Below are positions 33,598 through 41,378 of a stretch of DNA of 64,000 nt, in pieces. The stretch comes from Acanthopleura granulata. Lineage: Eukaryota > Mollusca > Polyplacophora > Chitonida > Chitonidae. Position 1 is the first letter of the stretch; each line of letters begins with the position of its first letter. Made by a program: the position numbers and the translations under genes. The notes beneath the pieces were generated by a model, which saw only the letters and a list, made by a program, of their open reading frames with translations, was not told the origin of the DNA and did not search any database. The stretch spans positions 2,723,292 to 2,787,291 of the forward strand of contig JABBOT010000039.1 in assembly GCA_016165875.1 (NCBI GenBank). Reading direction: 5' to 3'.

Positions 33598-33810
33598 ATT
33601 GTGAAATATCATCTTTTAGTTGAGATATAAATTTAAATAATTAGAAAAAGAATATATAGACATTCGTAATATATTGAATTGTTTTTCAGTAAGGATGTAA
33701 ATACGGGCGTTATATGGGGATGGGGGCAGATATAATTTGCTGTTTGTACATGTATGTAAAATCGCTAGCAAATTGGTTAAGGGTCGTTGAATGTTGGGAG
33801 GGCTGATTTT
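33598..33810. repeat. Inter-cassette spacer repeat, copy 3
   Basis: Same spacer as 5070-5300 and 6560-6800. A second partial copy starts at about 33815 (cattgtgaaatattagcttt) and a cassette 3' flank follows to 33900. No gene. Confidence 0.75.
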
Positions 33811-33919
33811 TGTACATTGTGAAATATTAGCTTTTAGTTGATTAAAACCGTACATACATAACTCACCTATATATATCATGCTTAGATATTTTGAAAGTTC
33901 CTTTTCGGAAGACATGGTT

Positions 33920-33935
33920 GGTCCTGAAAAGGACC
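33920..33935 (-). terminator. Histone-type 3' stem-loop (cassette A, copy 3)
   Basis: Minus strand GGTCCTTTTCAGGACC with CCAAA upstream and CAACC then TCCGAAAAGGAAC downstream. It lies about 40 nt after the gene's stop. Confidence 0.85.
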
Positions 33936-33975
33936 TTTGGAAAATTTGGGGGGAGTGGAGAGGCTGGGTGTTTAT

Positions 33976-34323
33976 CTACTCTCCTCGGTGCTCTCCCCCC
34001 TCTTCTCCGCTCGACCCCTCCGCCCTACTCTCTCGCTGGGTGCTCTCTCCCGCCTGGCTACTCTCTCCCTCCGCCCTACTTGCTGGGGCTCCTCCGCCAC
34101 TCCCTTGCTGCGGGTACACTATTATTTGTGGCATTCGCTGCCTGTCCAGCCTTAGGACCGCTTGCACCAAACGCTCCCAGGCCGCCTGCTTTGCCCGCCT
34201 GGCACCCAGTAGACGTGGGAAAACCGCCGCCCCCTCCCGCAGGTACACCCAGCACGCACGCTCGTGCTTTATACAAGCGACCCCGTATTCAGCTCCTAGG
34301 CGTAGTACATTTGTCATCTCCAT
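33976..34323 (-). CDS. Small helical cassette protein A, copy 3, 115 aa
   Basis: ATG at 34323, some 50 nt downstream of TATAAAA (34374-34380). The N-terminal 75 residues closely match the copy 2 protein (AEYGVAC.KHER.CW.YLREGAA, then ARRAKQAAWERLVQA.LRL). The tail is a different Gly/Ser/Glu-rich repeat. Base composition of the tail is much more GC-rich than its surroundings. Function unknown; the shared 5' and 3' signals define it as part of the cassette family. Confidence 0.7.
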   Translation of the reverse strand: MEMTNVLRLGAEYGVACIKHERACWVYLREGAAVFPRLLGARRAKQAAWERLVQAVLRLDRQRMPQIIVYPQQGSGGGAPASRAEGESSQAGESTQRESRAEGSSGEEGGEHRGE

Positions 34324-34373
34324 TGTAACCGCTGGATATGAAATGTTTAGCGCGGGGGCTGGCTTTTATACAA

Positions 34374-34434
34374 ATCAGGGGGCTTGTAAAGTCCGGTAAA
34401 CTTCGGTAAACTTCGGTATTGCGCCAAAAAGCGC
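34374..34434 (-). promoter_or_regulatory. Promoter of cassette A, copy 3
   Basis: TATAAAA at 34374-34380, then GGCTTGTAAAGT and tandem cttcggtaaa units, and the palindrome GCGCCAAAAAGCGC at 34421-34434. Confidence 0.7.
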
Positions 34435-34528
34435 AGGGGTTACAGAGAGCAAATTTTTAGAAACGATACATGCATAACTCAGATATCATGCTTAGATAAT
34501 GAAAGTTTCCTTCGGGAAAGGGTTGGTT

Positions 34529-34680
34529 GGTCCTGAAAAGAACCGTTGTTTCACCCAGCTAACCTCTCGTTTTATTTCATTTGTGTGGATTCTGTTATTT
34601 TTAGAAGCCTCGCTAGTCAGCCAACCAGCGCGGACCGAAGAGAGAACCGTTACAAGCGTCGCAGCGCCATTTATCGGACA
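34529..34680 (-). pseudogene. Deleted cassette: promoter joined to stem-loop (copy 3)
   Basis: Includes a stem-loop at 34529-34544 (minus strand GGTTCTTTTCAGGACC) and, without a gene between, the promoter block (gattctgttatttttagaag; cgttacaagcgtcgcagcgc). Same structure as 24660-24830. Confidence 0.7.
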
Positions 34681-34744
34681 AATCACAGACATTAAAACCA
34701 TACATACATAAATCACATATATATATATCATGCTTAGATATTTT

Positions 34745-34813
34745 GCTCGCTTCATAGTGGTCGTATGCCTTAGTATACTCTGCAATGGCTGTCGCTAGCA
34801 CTGCGTCATCCAT
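34745..34813 (-). pseudogene. Cassette B gene, copy 3, truncated after 23 codons
   Basis: The ATG at 34813 and first 23 codons (MDDAVLATAIAEY...) match copy 2. Then, within the codons for EAS, the sequence jumps to the 3' flank beyond the stem-loop (aaaatatctaagcatgatat). About 280 bp including the stem-loop are gone. A TATA box is retained near 34853. The frame runs on into flank DNA. Confidence 0.8.
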
Positions 34814-34974
34814 GTTATTCTTGAGTGAATGGTTCAGTCCCGCTCAAATGCTTTTATATGAATCGGGTGGATTCTGCTATTTTTAGAACGTGCGCCAGTT
34901 AGGCAGCGCGGACCGCAGGGAAAACCGTTACAAGCATCGCAGCGCCATCTATCGGGACTCACCGTCTGTGGGGA

Positions 34975-35108
34975 ATCCCCATTTTGTGACAGTTGTTTTT
35001 GTCATTATGTCAAATTTGCACCTACCCGGTGCTATTGCACTTAGCTGGTACAACGAGGAATTTCCACAAGTTTTTTGCGTCATACCAAAAAAATTGTCCT
35101 ATATAAAG
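34975..35108 (+). promoter_or_regulatory. PC4-gene promoter module, left copy of an internal inverted repeat
   Basis: About 115 bp (tggggaatccccattttgtg through cgtcataccaaaaaaattg) followed by TATATAAAG at 35100-35108. The 115 bp recur inverted at 53278-53397, upstream of the zinc-finger gene. Contains the palindromic ggggaatcccc, an NF-kB/Rel-like site. Confidence 0.75.
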
Positions 35109-35172
35109 CTGCTCATTCCCACACTTCACCCAGCAGTCTGCCTCGGGACTTCACACCCGTCAACTAGCATAG

Positions 35173-35268
35173 CCTGCCTGCCTGCCCGCCTGCCTGCCTC
35201 CCTGCCTGCCGGCCCGCCTGCCTCCCTGCCTGCCTGCCTGCCTCCCTGCCTGCCTGCCTGCTTGACTT
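35173..35268. repeat. CCTG repeat tract in the PC4-gene leader, copy 3
   Basis: About 95 bp of cctgcctgcc-type repeats with ccctgcc and ccgcctg interruptions, in the transcribed leader. Confidence 0.85.
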
Positions 35269-35293
35269 ACTTTTTTTTTTTTCCCTCCTCATT

Positions 35294-36760
35294 ATGCCGA
35301 GAAGTAAACAGCAGCCATCAACAACACCGACTGGGGCAATGAATACTTTTTTATCTGACAAAGAAGAAGAAGTGGATGTACAGCCCCCGCCTAAGAAGCG
35401 AATTAAACTCGGTCGGCCTGGGAAGAAGATTTCGGCGAAAACCTGTGATATCGATATTCCTAATGGGTATCGCATTCGGGTTGGTGAAGATAAAATCACC
35501 TTTGCTCAACATGTTAACCAACCTTACGAACGGAATATAGCCATCCCGGTGAGTGCCTGGGACGAGTTTGAAAGCCTCCTACAATCACAAACCGCTAGAA
35601 GAGTAATCGGGCCTATACCAGCGAATGAAGATGGGACTGACATTAGCGTACCGTCAGAACAACTGTTTCGGTTGAATGATGACGTTTTCTTCAGTTTGTC
35701 AACATATAAGAACCCACAAACTGGGGAGCGGTGGTGGTATTTGAATATCAAACAATGGATGCAATACAGCAAGGAGGGGAAATATTATCCTAGGAAAGGT
35801 GGTATCACTTTCCGAGCTGATAAGTGGAAACACTTGAGTGAGGCCTGCCAGCGTATTCGGGGGATACTTGGAAAAACAGATGAGGGAGTGTCCCATACAA
35901 CTAATGCGTCGCCTATCTCCCCACACCCACCAATGCCTCTCACTGATGAGGAGACCAGCTTACTTGATAATTTAATGTGGCGTATGATGATCCAGCATAT
36001 GACCCCGCTACTCAATCAAGTCAAAGAGGAACAGTGTGAGGGTTGCCGTGTGCTGCATCCTAGTCAAAATCGCCATTCGTGTCTCCAGGCATTACAACAC
36101 CTGGATATGGAGAGTGAAATTGTAGTTGAGCAAGCGGCATTGCGTTTGGATGAGACTAAGGTGCTCGATGCTTTTCGAAATGCAGCTAAAGAGGATCAAT
36201 GGAGCGATGATAAAATCCGCCGGTATCTGGACAGGTGTGACATCCAGAAGCGTAATCCAGATTTCTTCGATATGTTCCTGCAGCGGTTGACAAGCGGAAA
36301 GTGTGAAGGTGACGGAGAAGCGTAAGTAAGTATTCCTTTGTTTTATTTTTCAAAAAAATATGAAAAGTCATTCTTTTTACACTGAGCTATATATCTAATG
36401 TTTAATTAATTTTATACACTAGTGTTTTCCAGGTATACTATATAAACTATGGTGCAAAGTCATGTGAGCTTATACTGAATTATAGACATGTATATTTATT
36501 TATTTATTTATTTATTTATTTATTTCTTTTTTTTATTTATTTACAGACCATCTACATCTTCCCGCAAACGATTTCAATTTAACTCGGACCATGGAGGAAA
36601 TATTAGAGTGCTTAATTTCGACAATTGTAAGGGTTTTCATTTGGGGAATACATCGATATCAACAGTGAATACGTATCAGGGGACTGGACGTGTGGAGACG
36701 AAGAGTACAACAAAACTAAGCCATTACATGGACAATTTATTGAATTTTGAAATTTGGTGA
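35294..36760 (+). CDS. PC4-like DNA-binding protein with RHIM-like C-terminal exon (two exons)
   Basis: Exon 1 35294-36321 ends GC|GTAAGTAAG; exon 2 36547-36760 follows tttatttacag. The intron is 225 nt and the product about 413 residues. Order: acidic/basic N terminus with PKKRIKL (residues 33-39, likely nuclear signal); a first PC4-like segment (45-97); a second, clearer one (127-185, FFSLSTY ... WWYLNIKQW ... KGGITF ... KW); a CEGC...H...H-C zinc-like motif near 257-272; helices; then exon 2 with FDNCKGFHLGNTSIS. PC4/Sub1 proteins bind single-stranded DNA and aid transcription or replication. The exon 2 motif resembles the RHIM core N-x-x-G-(I/V)-Q-(I/V)-G, with FHLG in place of IQIG. Domain calls are by eye. 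AATAAA follows near 37014. Confidence 0.75.
36322..36546 (+). other. Intron of the PC4-like gene
   Basis: GTAAGTAAG donor, T-rich 3' half with an ATTT microsatellite, TTTACAG acceptor. It is conserved in position in all three Polinton copies, and the ends of exon 1 and start of exon 2 keep frame in copies 2 and 3. Confidence 0.85.
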
Positions 36761-36762
36761 CG

Positions 36763-36793
<31 letters not shown>

Positions 36794-37436
36794 GCTGTTA
36801 ACTAATAGCGCTAGTTTTTGCGAGTTCTTGATATTATCGACCTACTCTACGATGTTTGAATTTTGCGATTTGGTGAGAAAAAAAAATGTTATTGTTGTTA
36901 ACTCTTAGTTCCAGTTTACGAGTTCTCGATTTATTCTTTCTGGACATATCTTGAAGGTTGAATACTGTAAAACATCGTTATCTTGTTCAGTGCGTTTGTA
37001 ATGTTCGAGTAAACAAATAAAAGAGAAAAAAAAATTGTGGAAAAATGTGTGTTTGTTTGTTTTATGATGTAGCAGTTTATCTTGATAACCGCTCTTGATC
37101 TGATTGATGTTTAGTGTTATTTATCGTGGGCTAAAAAAAAAAAAGATTGGTGTTGATTTGGATTTATTCCTAGTCTACGACTCCCAGGCTTACTGCATGA
37201 TTTATGGTGCGAAGAGTATCTCCCCTTGAAACGGGAAAAGGTTTGGCTGACGGTCAATGGGAGGTAACTCACGCCAAACCTCACTTTAGCAGTTTTCGTA
37301 CATGTACGTATAAATATCACTAAATATTGAGGCTCCGTATACATGTATACGTCGGTCAAGGGTAGTATAAGACGTGTGGTGCTCTACAATATTTCATTAT
37401 TATTTCACTAGCTACACAGGTGACAAGACGTCTAAG
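36761..37436. other. 3' flank and promoter spacer (copy 3)
   Basis: Starts with a (TTG)n microsatellite (36765-36795), then AT-rich DNA with a polyadenylation-like AATAAA (37014-37019). No gene seen; the end is the leader of the tail-anchored gene. Confidence 0.6.
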
Positions 37437-37796
37437 ATGAAATCGCGGGTTTTAGGATGGAGAGAACTTGTTGATTCAGTAAACAATCTCCAAGCATATA
37501 AGGGGGTAGTGGAATCTATGTTTGAAGATCAACTGGTGAATGAAGGACGCTGCACTATTCTCCGACTATTCACCAAAGACGTTTGTGACCGGCTAGAGAA
37601 TTCTAATCCGATTCGTAAATACTATCACCAGGAAGTTATACCGAAACTCATGGACTTACAGCGCAAGTCACCCACTACAACCCCTATAAAACCTGAATCA
37701 ATATCTCTCACGCCCCGGGTGCTTTACACATCTCTAGCTGTCTGTATCACTTGCGCCGCTACTTGTTGGTTTTTAGTGAAAATGGGTATAGAATAA
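37437..37796 (+). CDS. Tail-anchored small protein, 119 aa
   Basis: The ATG at 37437 is chosen because copy 2 starts at the same codon; the frame is open 63 nt upstream without conservation. The helical body (residues 1-75) is followed by a Thr/Pro linker and one hydrophobic stretch at 96-113 with a VKMGIE end, the layout of a C-terminally anchored membrane protein. No signal peptide. It lies between the PC4-like gene and integrase, 16 nt from the latter, in all three copies. No BH motifs or other family signature recognised. Confidence 0.75.
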   Translation: MKSRVLGWRELVDSVNNLQAYKGVVESMFEDQLVNEGRCTILRLFTKDVCDRLENSNPIRKYYHQEVIPKLMDLQRKSPTTTPIKPESISLTPRVLYTSLAVCITCAATCWFLVKMGIE

Positions 37797-37812
37797 AACG
37801 AACCTGACCAAT

Positions 37813-38982
37813 ATGACTTACCGCCGAGGAAGGAAGAAGAGAGTTCGATTCCATACGAGGACAAAGAAGAAGAAGAAAATGGGCATAACAAAATCTCAGG
37901 ATACCCTTGCTAAAGTCTTACAACAGCTGTATTATGACCCCCAAAGTCCAGCTGCTTATAGTGGAGTGGGTGCTTTATTACGGGCAGCACGTCAGCATGA
38001 TTTACCTGTGTCACGTGACGATATAAAGACTTGGTTGGCCGAACAGGAGGCGTATACACTTCATCGGCCGGCTCGGCGACACTATGCTCGTAATAGAGTT
38101 ATTGTGGGTGGAATAGACAGTCAGTGGCAAGCTGATTTGGTTGACATGAGTAAACTAGCCAGGTATAATTCAGGTAACCGGTACTTGCTCACATGCATCG
38201 ATATTCTTTCTAAATACGCTTGGGTAGTCCCCGTACCTACTAAGACAGGTGCTAATCTCATTGAGGCATTTAAAAGGATATTCAAGTCTGGACGAAAGCC
38301 ATTATTTTTACAAACTGACGAGGGAACAGAGTTTCTCAACAAGCCATTTCAGACATTTTTAAAGAAGCATGGGATTTTTTATTTTCATACATTTAATGAA
38401 ACGAAAGCTTCTGTAATTGAGCGGTTTAATCGCACCTTTAAAGGTCGGATGTATAAATATTTCACCACTAATAACACTCGACGTTACCTGGATGTTTTAC
38501 CTGGCTTAACGGAGGGTTACAATCGTGCGTATCACCGCAGCATTCAGCGAGCCCCGATTACCGTTACAACTGACAATGAACATGAAGTTCGGGCTATATT
38601 ATATAGCTCTATGAAGTCCTGGTGCAGTCGGCGAATTTATCGGTATAAAATAGGAGATCTCGTTCGCATTAGTAAAGTCAAGAGAACTTTTGAGAAGTCT
38701 TACCTATCTAACTGGAGTCAAGAAATTTTCCGCGTTGTAGCACGACATCCTCGCGAACCTGTGGTGTATACATTAGCTGATTTGAATGGAGAAAAACTCT
38801 CGGGGACATTTTATGAGGCAGAACTCCAACCCGTTAAAACAACACTGGATACGTACTATCAAGTGGAGAGAGTATTAGATAGCAAAAAAGAACGTGGCAA
38901 AACATATTACTTGGTGAAATGGCGAGACTGGCCAGCTAGTTTTAATTCGTGGGTGCCAGCAAGAGATGTGAAACGTATTTAA
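37813..38982 (+). CDS. Polinton integrase (rve fold) with C-terminal chromodomain, 389 aa
   Basis: Catalyses insertion of the linear element into host DNA. The basic N terminus (residues 1-23) is followed by a helical region. The DDE core has D108 (QADLVDM), D169 (QTDEGTEF) and E203 (ASVIERFN), spacing typical of retroviral-type integrases. After an SH3-like basic segment (RISKVKRTFEKSYL) comes a chromodomain at about 348-389 (YQVERVL ... YLVKWRDWP ... SWVP), which in relatives steers insertion by binding modified histones. The frame is intact here but broken in copies 1 and 2. It starts 16 nt after the tail-anchored gene. Confidence 0.95.
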   Translation: MTYRRGRKKRVRFHTRTKKKKKMGITKSQDTLAKVLQQLYYDPQSPAAYSGVGALLRAARQHDLPVSRDDIKTWLAEQEAYTLHRPARRHYARNRVIVGGIDSQWQADLVDMSKLARYNSGNRYLLTCIDILSKYAWVVPVPTKTGANLIEAFKRIFKSGRKPLFLQTDEGTEFLNKPFQTFLKKHGIFYFHTFNETKASVIERFNRTFKGRMYKYFTTNNTRRYLDVLPGLTEGYNRAYHRSIQRAPITVTTDNEHEVRAILYSSMKSWCSRRIYRYKIGDLVRISKVKRTFEKSYLSNWSQEIFRVVARHPREPVVYTLADLNGEKLSGTFYEAELQPVKTTLDTYYQVERVLDSKKERGKTYYLVKWRDWPASFNSWVPARDVKRI

Positions 38983-39022
38983 AAACAGTTTTCATTCTAC
39001 CGGTGCTCAGTCTCCTCTCACG

Positions 39023-39757
39023 ATGCCTAAGTGTGTGGATGACTGTGTGCAAAGTGTGCGTGAGAATAAAGGCCCCGCTATAATTGCGGGTATCGTCCTG
39101 TTGTATATTGGATTGTTAATCGGTGGAGTGGGAATTGATTTAACATCCCAACTGACTGAAGACAAATATTTTCTACGCATCCTGCAAGAGCGATTGAACA
39201 GGACGCTATTTGATAAGTTATTGAGGAATAAGACGGAGCGCTTGCCCTCGGTATTTACCAGGCGTCATAGATTACTCGGGAGGACGGACATTACCGCGAT
39301 TCCTTCTTCTTCTCCAGTCCCTACTCAACCCCGAACTTACCAAAGCCCGAACACAGTACCTAGTATTCGAGATATTACTAGCCCAATTTGGTCTAGGGAT
39401 ATTACTGAGCAAACTAAGCGCAAGACTGAACTTACTACAGCACCTGCACAGGTGAATTCATCTCAGCGCAGTACCGTAAACACTGAACCTACCAGCCCAC
39501 CTGCTCCAGCACCTGTACAGGTGAATTCATCTCAACACAGTTCCGTAAAGACTGCCCCTACGAGCCCCCCTGCCCAGGAGAATTCATCTCACCACACCTC
39601 CGTATCTTACCAGCCGCAACCTCGTCAATCCCAACCAATTTCCTTCAACTTGACTTTACCACCGAGCCTATGGATGTACGATGGAGCCACCCATTTACCT
39701 GCCTTGTCAGCGGACCGACCGGAAGTGGTAAATCGGTCTTCGTCAAACGTGTTATAG
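39023..39757 (+). CDS. Single-pass membrane protein with Pro/Ser/Thr-rich tail, 244 aa
   Basis: A short N terminus (17 residues) precedes one hydrophobic segment (about 18-37, IIAGIVLLYIGLLIGG). Then comes a charged helical part with FTRRHRLLGR, and a low-complexity tail with three repeats of the form Q/EVNSSQ(H)SSVKT.PTSPP (about 140-200). The topology suggests a virion or infected-cell membrane protein with a mucin-like part, but no family is recognised. The last 88 bp overlap the ATPase gene in another frame. Copies 1 and 2 keep only its beginning. Confidence 0.7.
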   Translation: MPKCVDDCVQSVRENKGPAIIAGIVLLYIGLLIGGVGIDLTSQLTEDKYFLRILQERLNRTLFDKLLRNKTERLPSVFTRRHRLLGRTDITAIPSSSPVPTQPRTYQSPNTVPSIRDITSPIWSRDITEQTKRKTELTTAPAQVNSSQRSTVNTEPTSPPAPAPVQVNSSQHSSVKTAPTSPPAQENSSHHTSVSYQPQPRQSQPISFNLTLPPSLWMYDGATHLPALSADRPEVVNRSSSNVL

Positions 39758-40290
39758 AGCATGCTAGCCAACTTATTCACCCATCTCCCCACCGTGTGGT
39801 ATGGTGTTATGGCGAATGGCAACCCATGTATGCTACCTTACCAAATGTCGAATTTCAAGAAGGTGTACCTAGTCCGACAGCGTTTAATCCAGAGGAACGG
39901 ACTTTAGTAATTGTTGATGATTTAATGGCTGAAGCAGACGAGCGTGTAACAGCGCTATTTACAAAGGGAAGTCATCATCGTAATATCAGTGTGATCTACA
40001 TTGTGCAGAATCTGTTTAACAAAAGCAAAGACCATAGAACGATTAGCTTAAACGCTCATTATTTAGTCGTATTTAAAAACCCTCGAGACTCTTCTCAAAT
40101 TACTACCATCGCTAAACAAATGGCCCCAGGTAAAACTCAGTACGTGCAAGAAGCCTTTAAAGACGCTACGTCCGAACCTTACGGATATTTGCTTGTTGAT
40201 TTCAAACAAACTACACCCGATCATCTCCGTTTGCGCACGCATATTTTTCCTGATGATTCCATGCAGTTTGTTTACCTCCCCAAATCATAA
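39670..40290 (+). CDS. FtsK/HerA-type packaging ATPase (A32-like), 206 aa
   Basis: Drives DNA into the capsid in adenovirus/PRD1-lineage elements. Walker A GPTGSGKS is at residues 15-22, Walker B TLVIVDDLM at about 77-85, followed by a NIS.IYIVQNLF sensor-type segment near 115. Length matches Polinton ATPases, which start just before the Walker A strand, so the ATG at 39670 is reasonable. It overlaps the preceding gene by 88 bp in a different frame, so it needs its own mRNA start, splicing or leaky scanning. An AATAAA follows at about 40331. Confidence 0.92.
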   Translation: MDVRWSHPFTCLVSGPTGSGKSVFVKRVIEHASQLIHPSPHRVVWCYGEWQPMYATLPNVEFQEGVPSPTAFNPEERTLVIVDDLMAEADERVTALFTKGSHHRNISVIYIVQNLFNKSKDHRTISLNAHYLVVFKNPRDSSQITTIAKQMAPGKTQYVQEAFKDATSEPYGYLLVDFKQTTPDHLRLRTHIFPDDSMQFVYLPKS

Positions 40291-40387
40291 AAATATGAAC
40301 TTTCAGGGGGAATAACTCTCACAGGCATATGCAATAAAACCTCCCGACATATCCCTTACTGCGTCATTATATAATTAGACACTGACC

Positions 40388-40750
40388 ATGTCAGCACGAT
40401 TACGTCGCTTTGCACCTTTGATAAAACTTCTGGTCAAGGGTGACCGCCAAGTGAAGGACGCAATTCTTCATGGACCTAATGGTGAATTTATTCGCTGTAT
40501 ATGCGAGGTTTGTAAGAACATTTTAAATGGGAATATCCCATTGACACCAGCTCAGAAGGCTCGGTTACGTCCGCACAAGACACATCTACGTGCACTAGTA
40601 AACAAGCGCACTCCGCTTCACCGCAAAAGGACCATTATACAGAAAGGTGGAATAGCACCCCTCCTTCTGGGGGCTCTGTCCGCAGGCCTTCGGGCCCTTC
40701 CGCTTGCCACCTCTTTTCTGGGTAATTTGTTTAGCGGGGGCCGTCGTTAA
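40388..40750 (+). CDS. Basic Polinton protein with hydrophobic Gly-rich C terminus, 120 aa
   Basis: Residues 1-85 are helical and basic with a CxxCxxI segment (CICEVCKNIL). Residues 85-118 are IIQKGGIAPLLLGALSAGL-type, amphipathic and glycine-rich. Small ORFs of this type recur between ATPase and capsid genes in animal Polintons; the C-terminal segment resembles the membrane-active or precursor peptides of adenovirus core proteins. Role in the virion is inference. It is followed 14 nt later by the next gene. Confidence 0.65.
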   Translation: MSARLRRFAPLIKLLVKGDRQVKDAILHGPNGEFIRCICEVCKNILNGNIPLTPAQKARLRPHKTHLRALVNKRTPLHRKRTIIQKGGIAPLLLGALSAGLRALPLATSFLGNLFSGGRR

Positions 40751-40764
40751 GAAAGAAAAAAAAA

Positions 40765-41322
40765 ATGTCTCATATGAAGAAAATGGCCCTAGTTGAACCT
40801 CGTTTGTTGGACGGATTGCTTCGCCCCACTTCACCTTACCCTGTGCCGTCTACTATCAAACTCCTCAACACATTAGATGGAGATATGGAAAGAATTTTAA
40901 AGAATGGGACATTGTCAAATGAAGATAAAATTTACCAGTACCAACAAGCCCTTCAACGCTACTTGACATTTCACAACCAGTACCAGCAAAGTCTCAATCC
41001 TCCGCCACCACCGCGCCCGCCGTTGCCGCCGGCTACGGCATCTGTACCCACTCAAGCACCCTGGGACGTGGGAGAAAAAGAGAAGGAAGCAACAGACTTA
41101 GGATATCGGGCAGAAGGCATGTTGACGCCTCATAAACCAAAGGGGTCATCTCCAATTTCCCGGTACAAGAAGCGTAAATCCAAGCCTAAAAAATCAAAAG
41201 CTGAATGGGAACGACTACAGGAGGCGTGGGGGCATACCGCCACCCCAACCAAGACCCCATCTCGTGGTGATTCAAAAACCAAACGTAAAATTACCAAACC
41301 TCTGCAGTGGTCTCCTTATTAA
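40765..41322 (+). CDS. Polinton virion-region protein with helical N part and Pro-rich middle, 185 aa
   Basis: Residues 10-75 include LLDGLLRP and a helical LLNTLDGDMERIL ... KIYQYQQALQRYL segment. Residues 75-100 are a polyproline run (PPPPPRPPLPP). The C-terminal third is Lys-rich with KKRKSKPKKSKAEWERLQEAW. The KIYQYQQALQRY-type block recurs in animal Polinton proteins of unknown function. It lies in the capsid gene cluster. Start supported by spacing from the previous stop. Confidence 0.65.
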   Translation: MSHMKKMALVEPRLLDGLLRPTSPYPVPSTIKLLNTLDGDMERILKNGTLSNEDKIYQYQQALQRYLTFHNQYQQSLNPPPPPRPPLPPATASVPTQAPWDVGEKEKEATDLGYRAEGMLTPHKPKGSSPISRYKKRKSKPKKSKAEWERLQEAWGHTATPTKTPSRGDSKTKRKITKPLQWSPY

Positions 41323-41378
41323 AAACGGGTTCCTCATGCTGTAGAATTAGTCGGACTCTGAGACGTGGGATAAACAGC

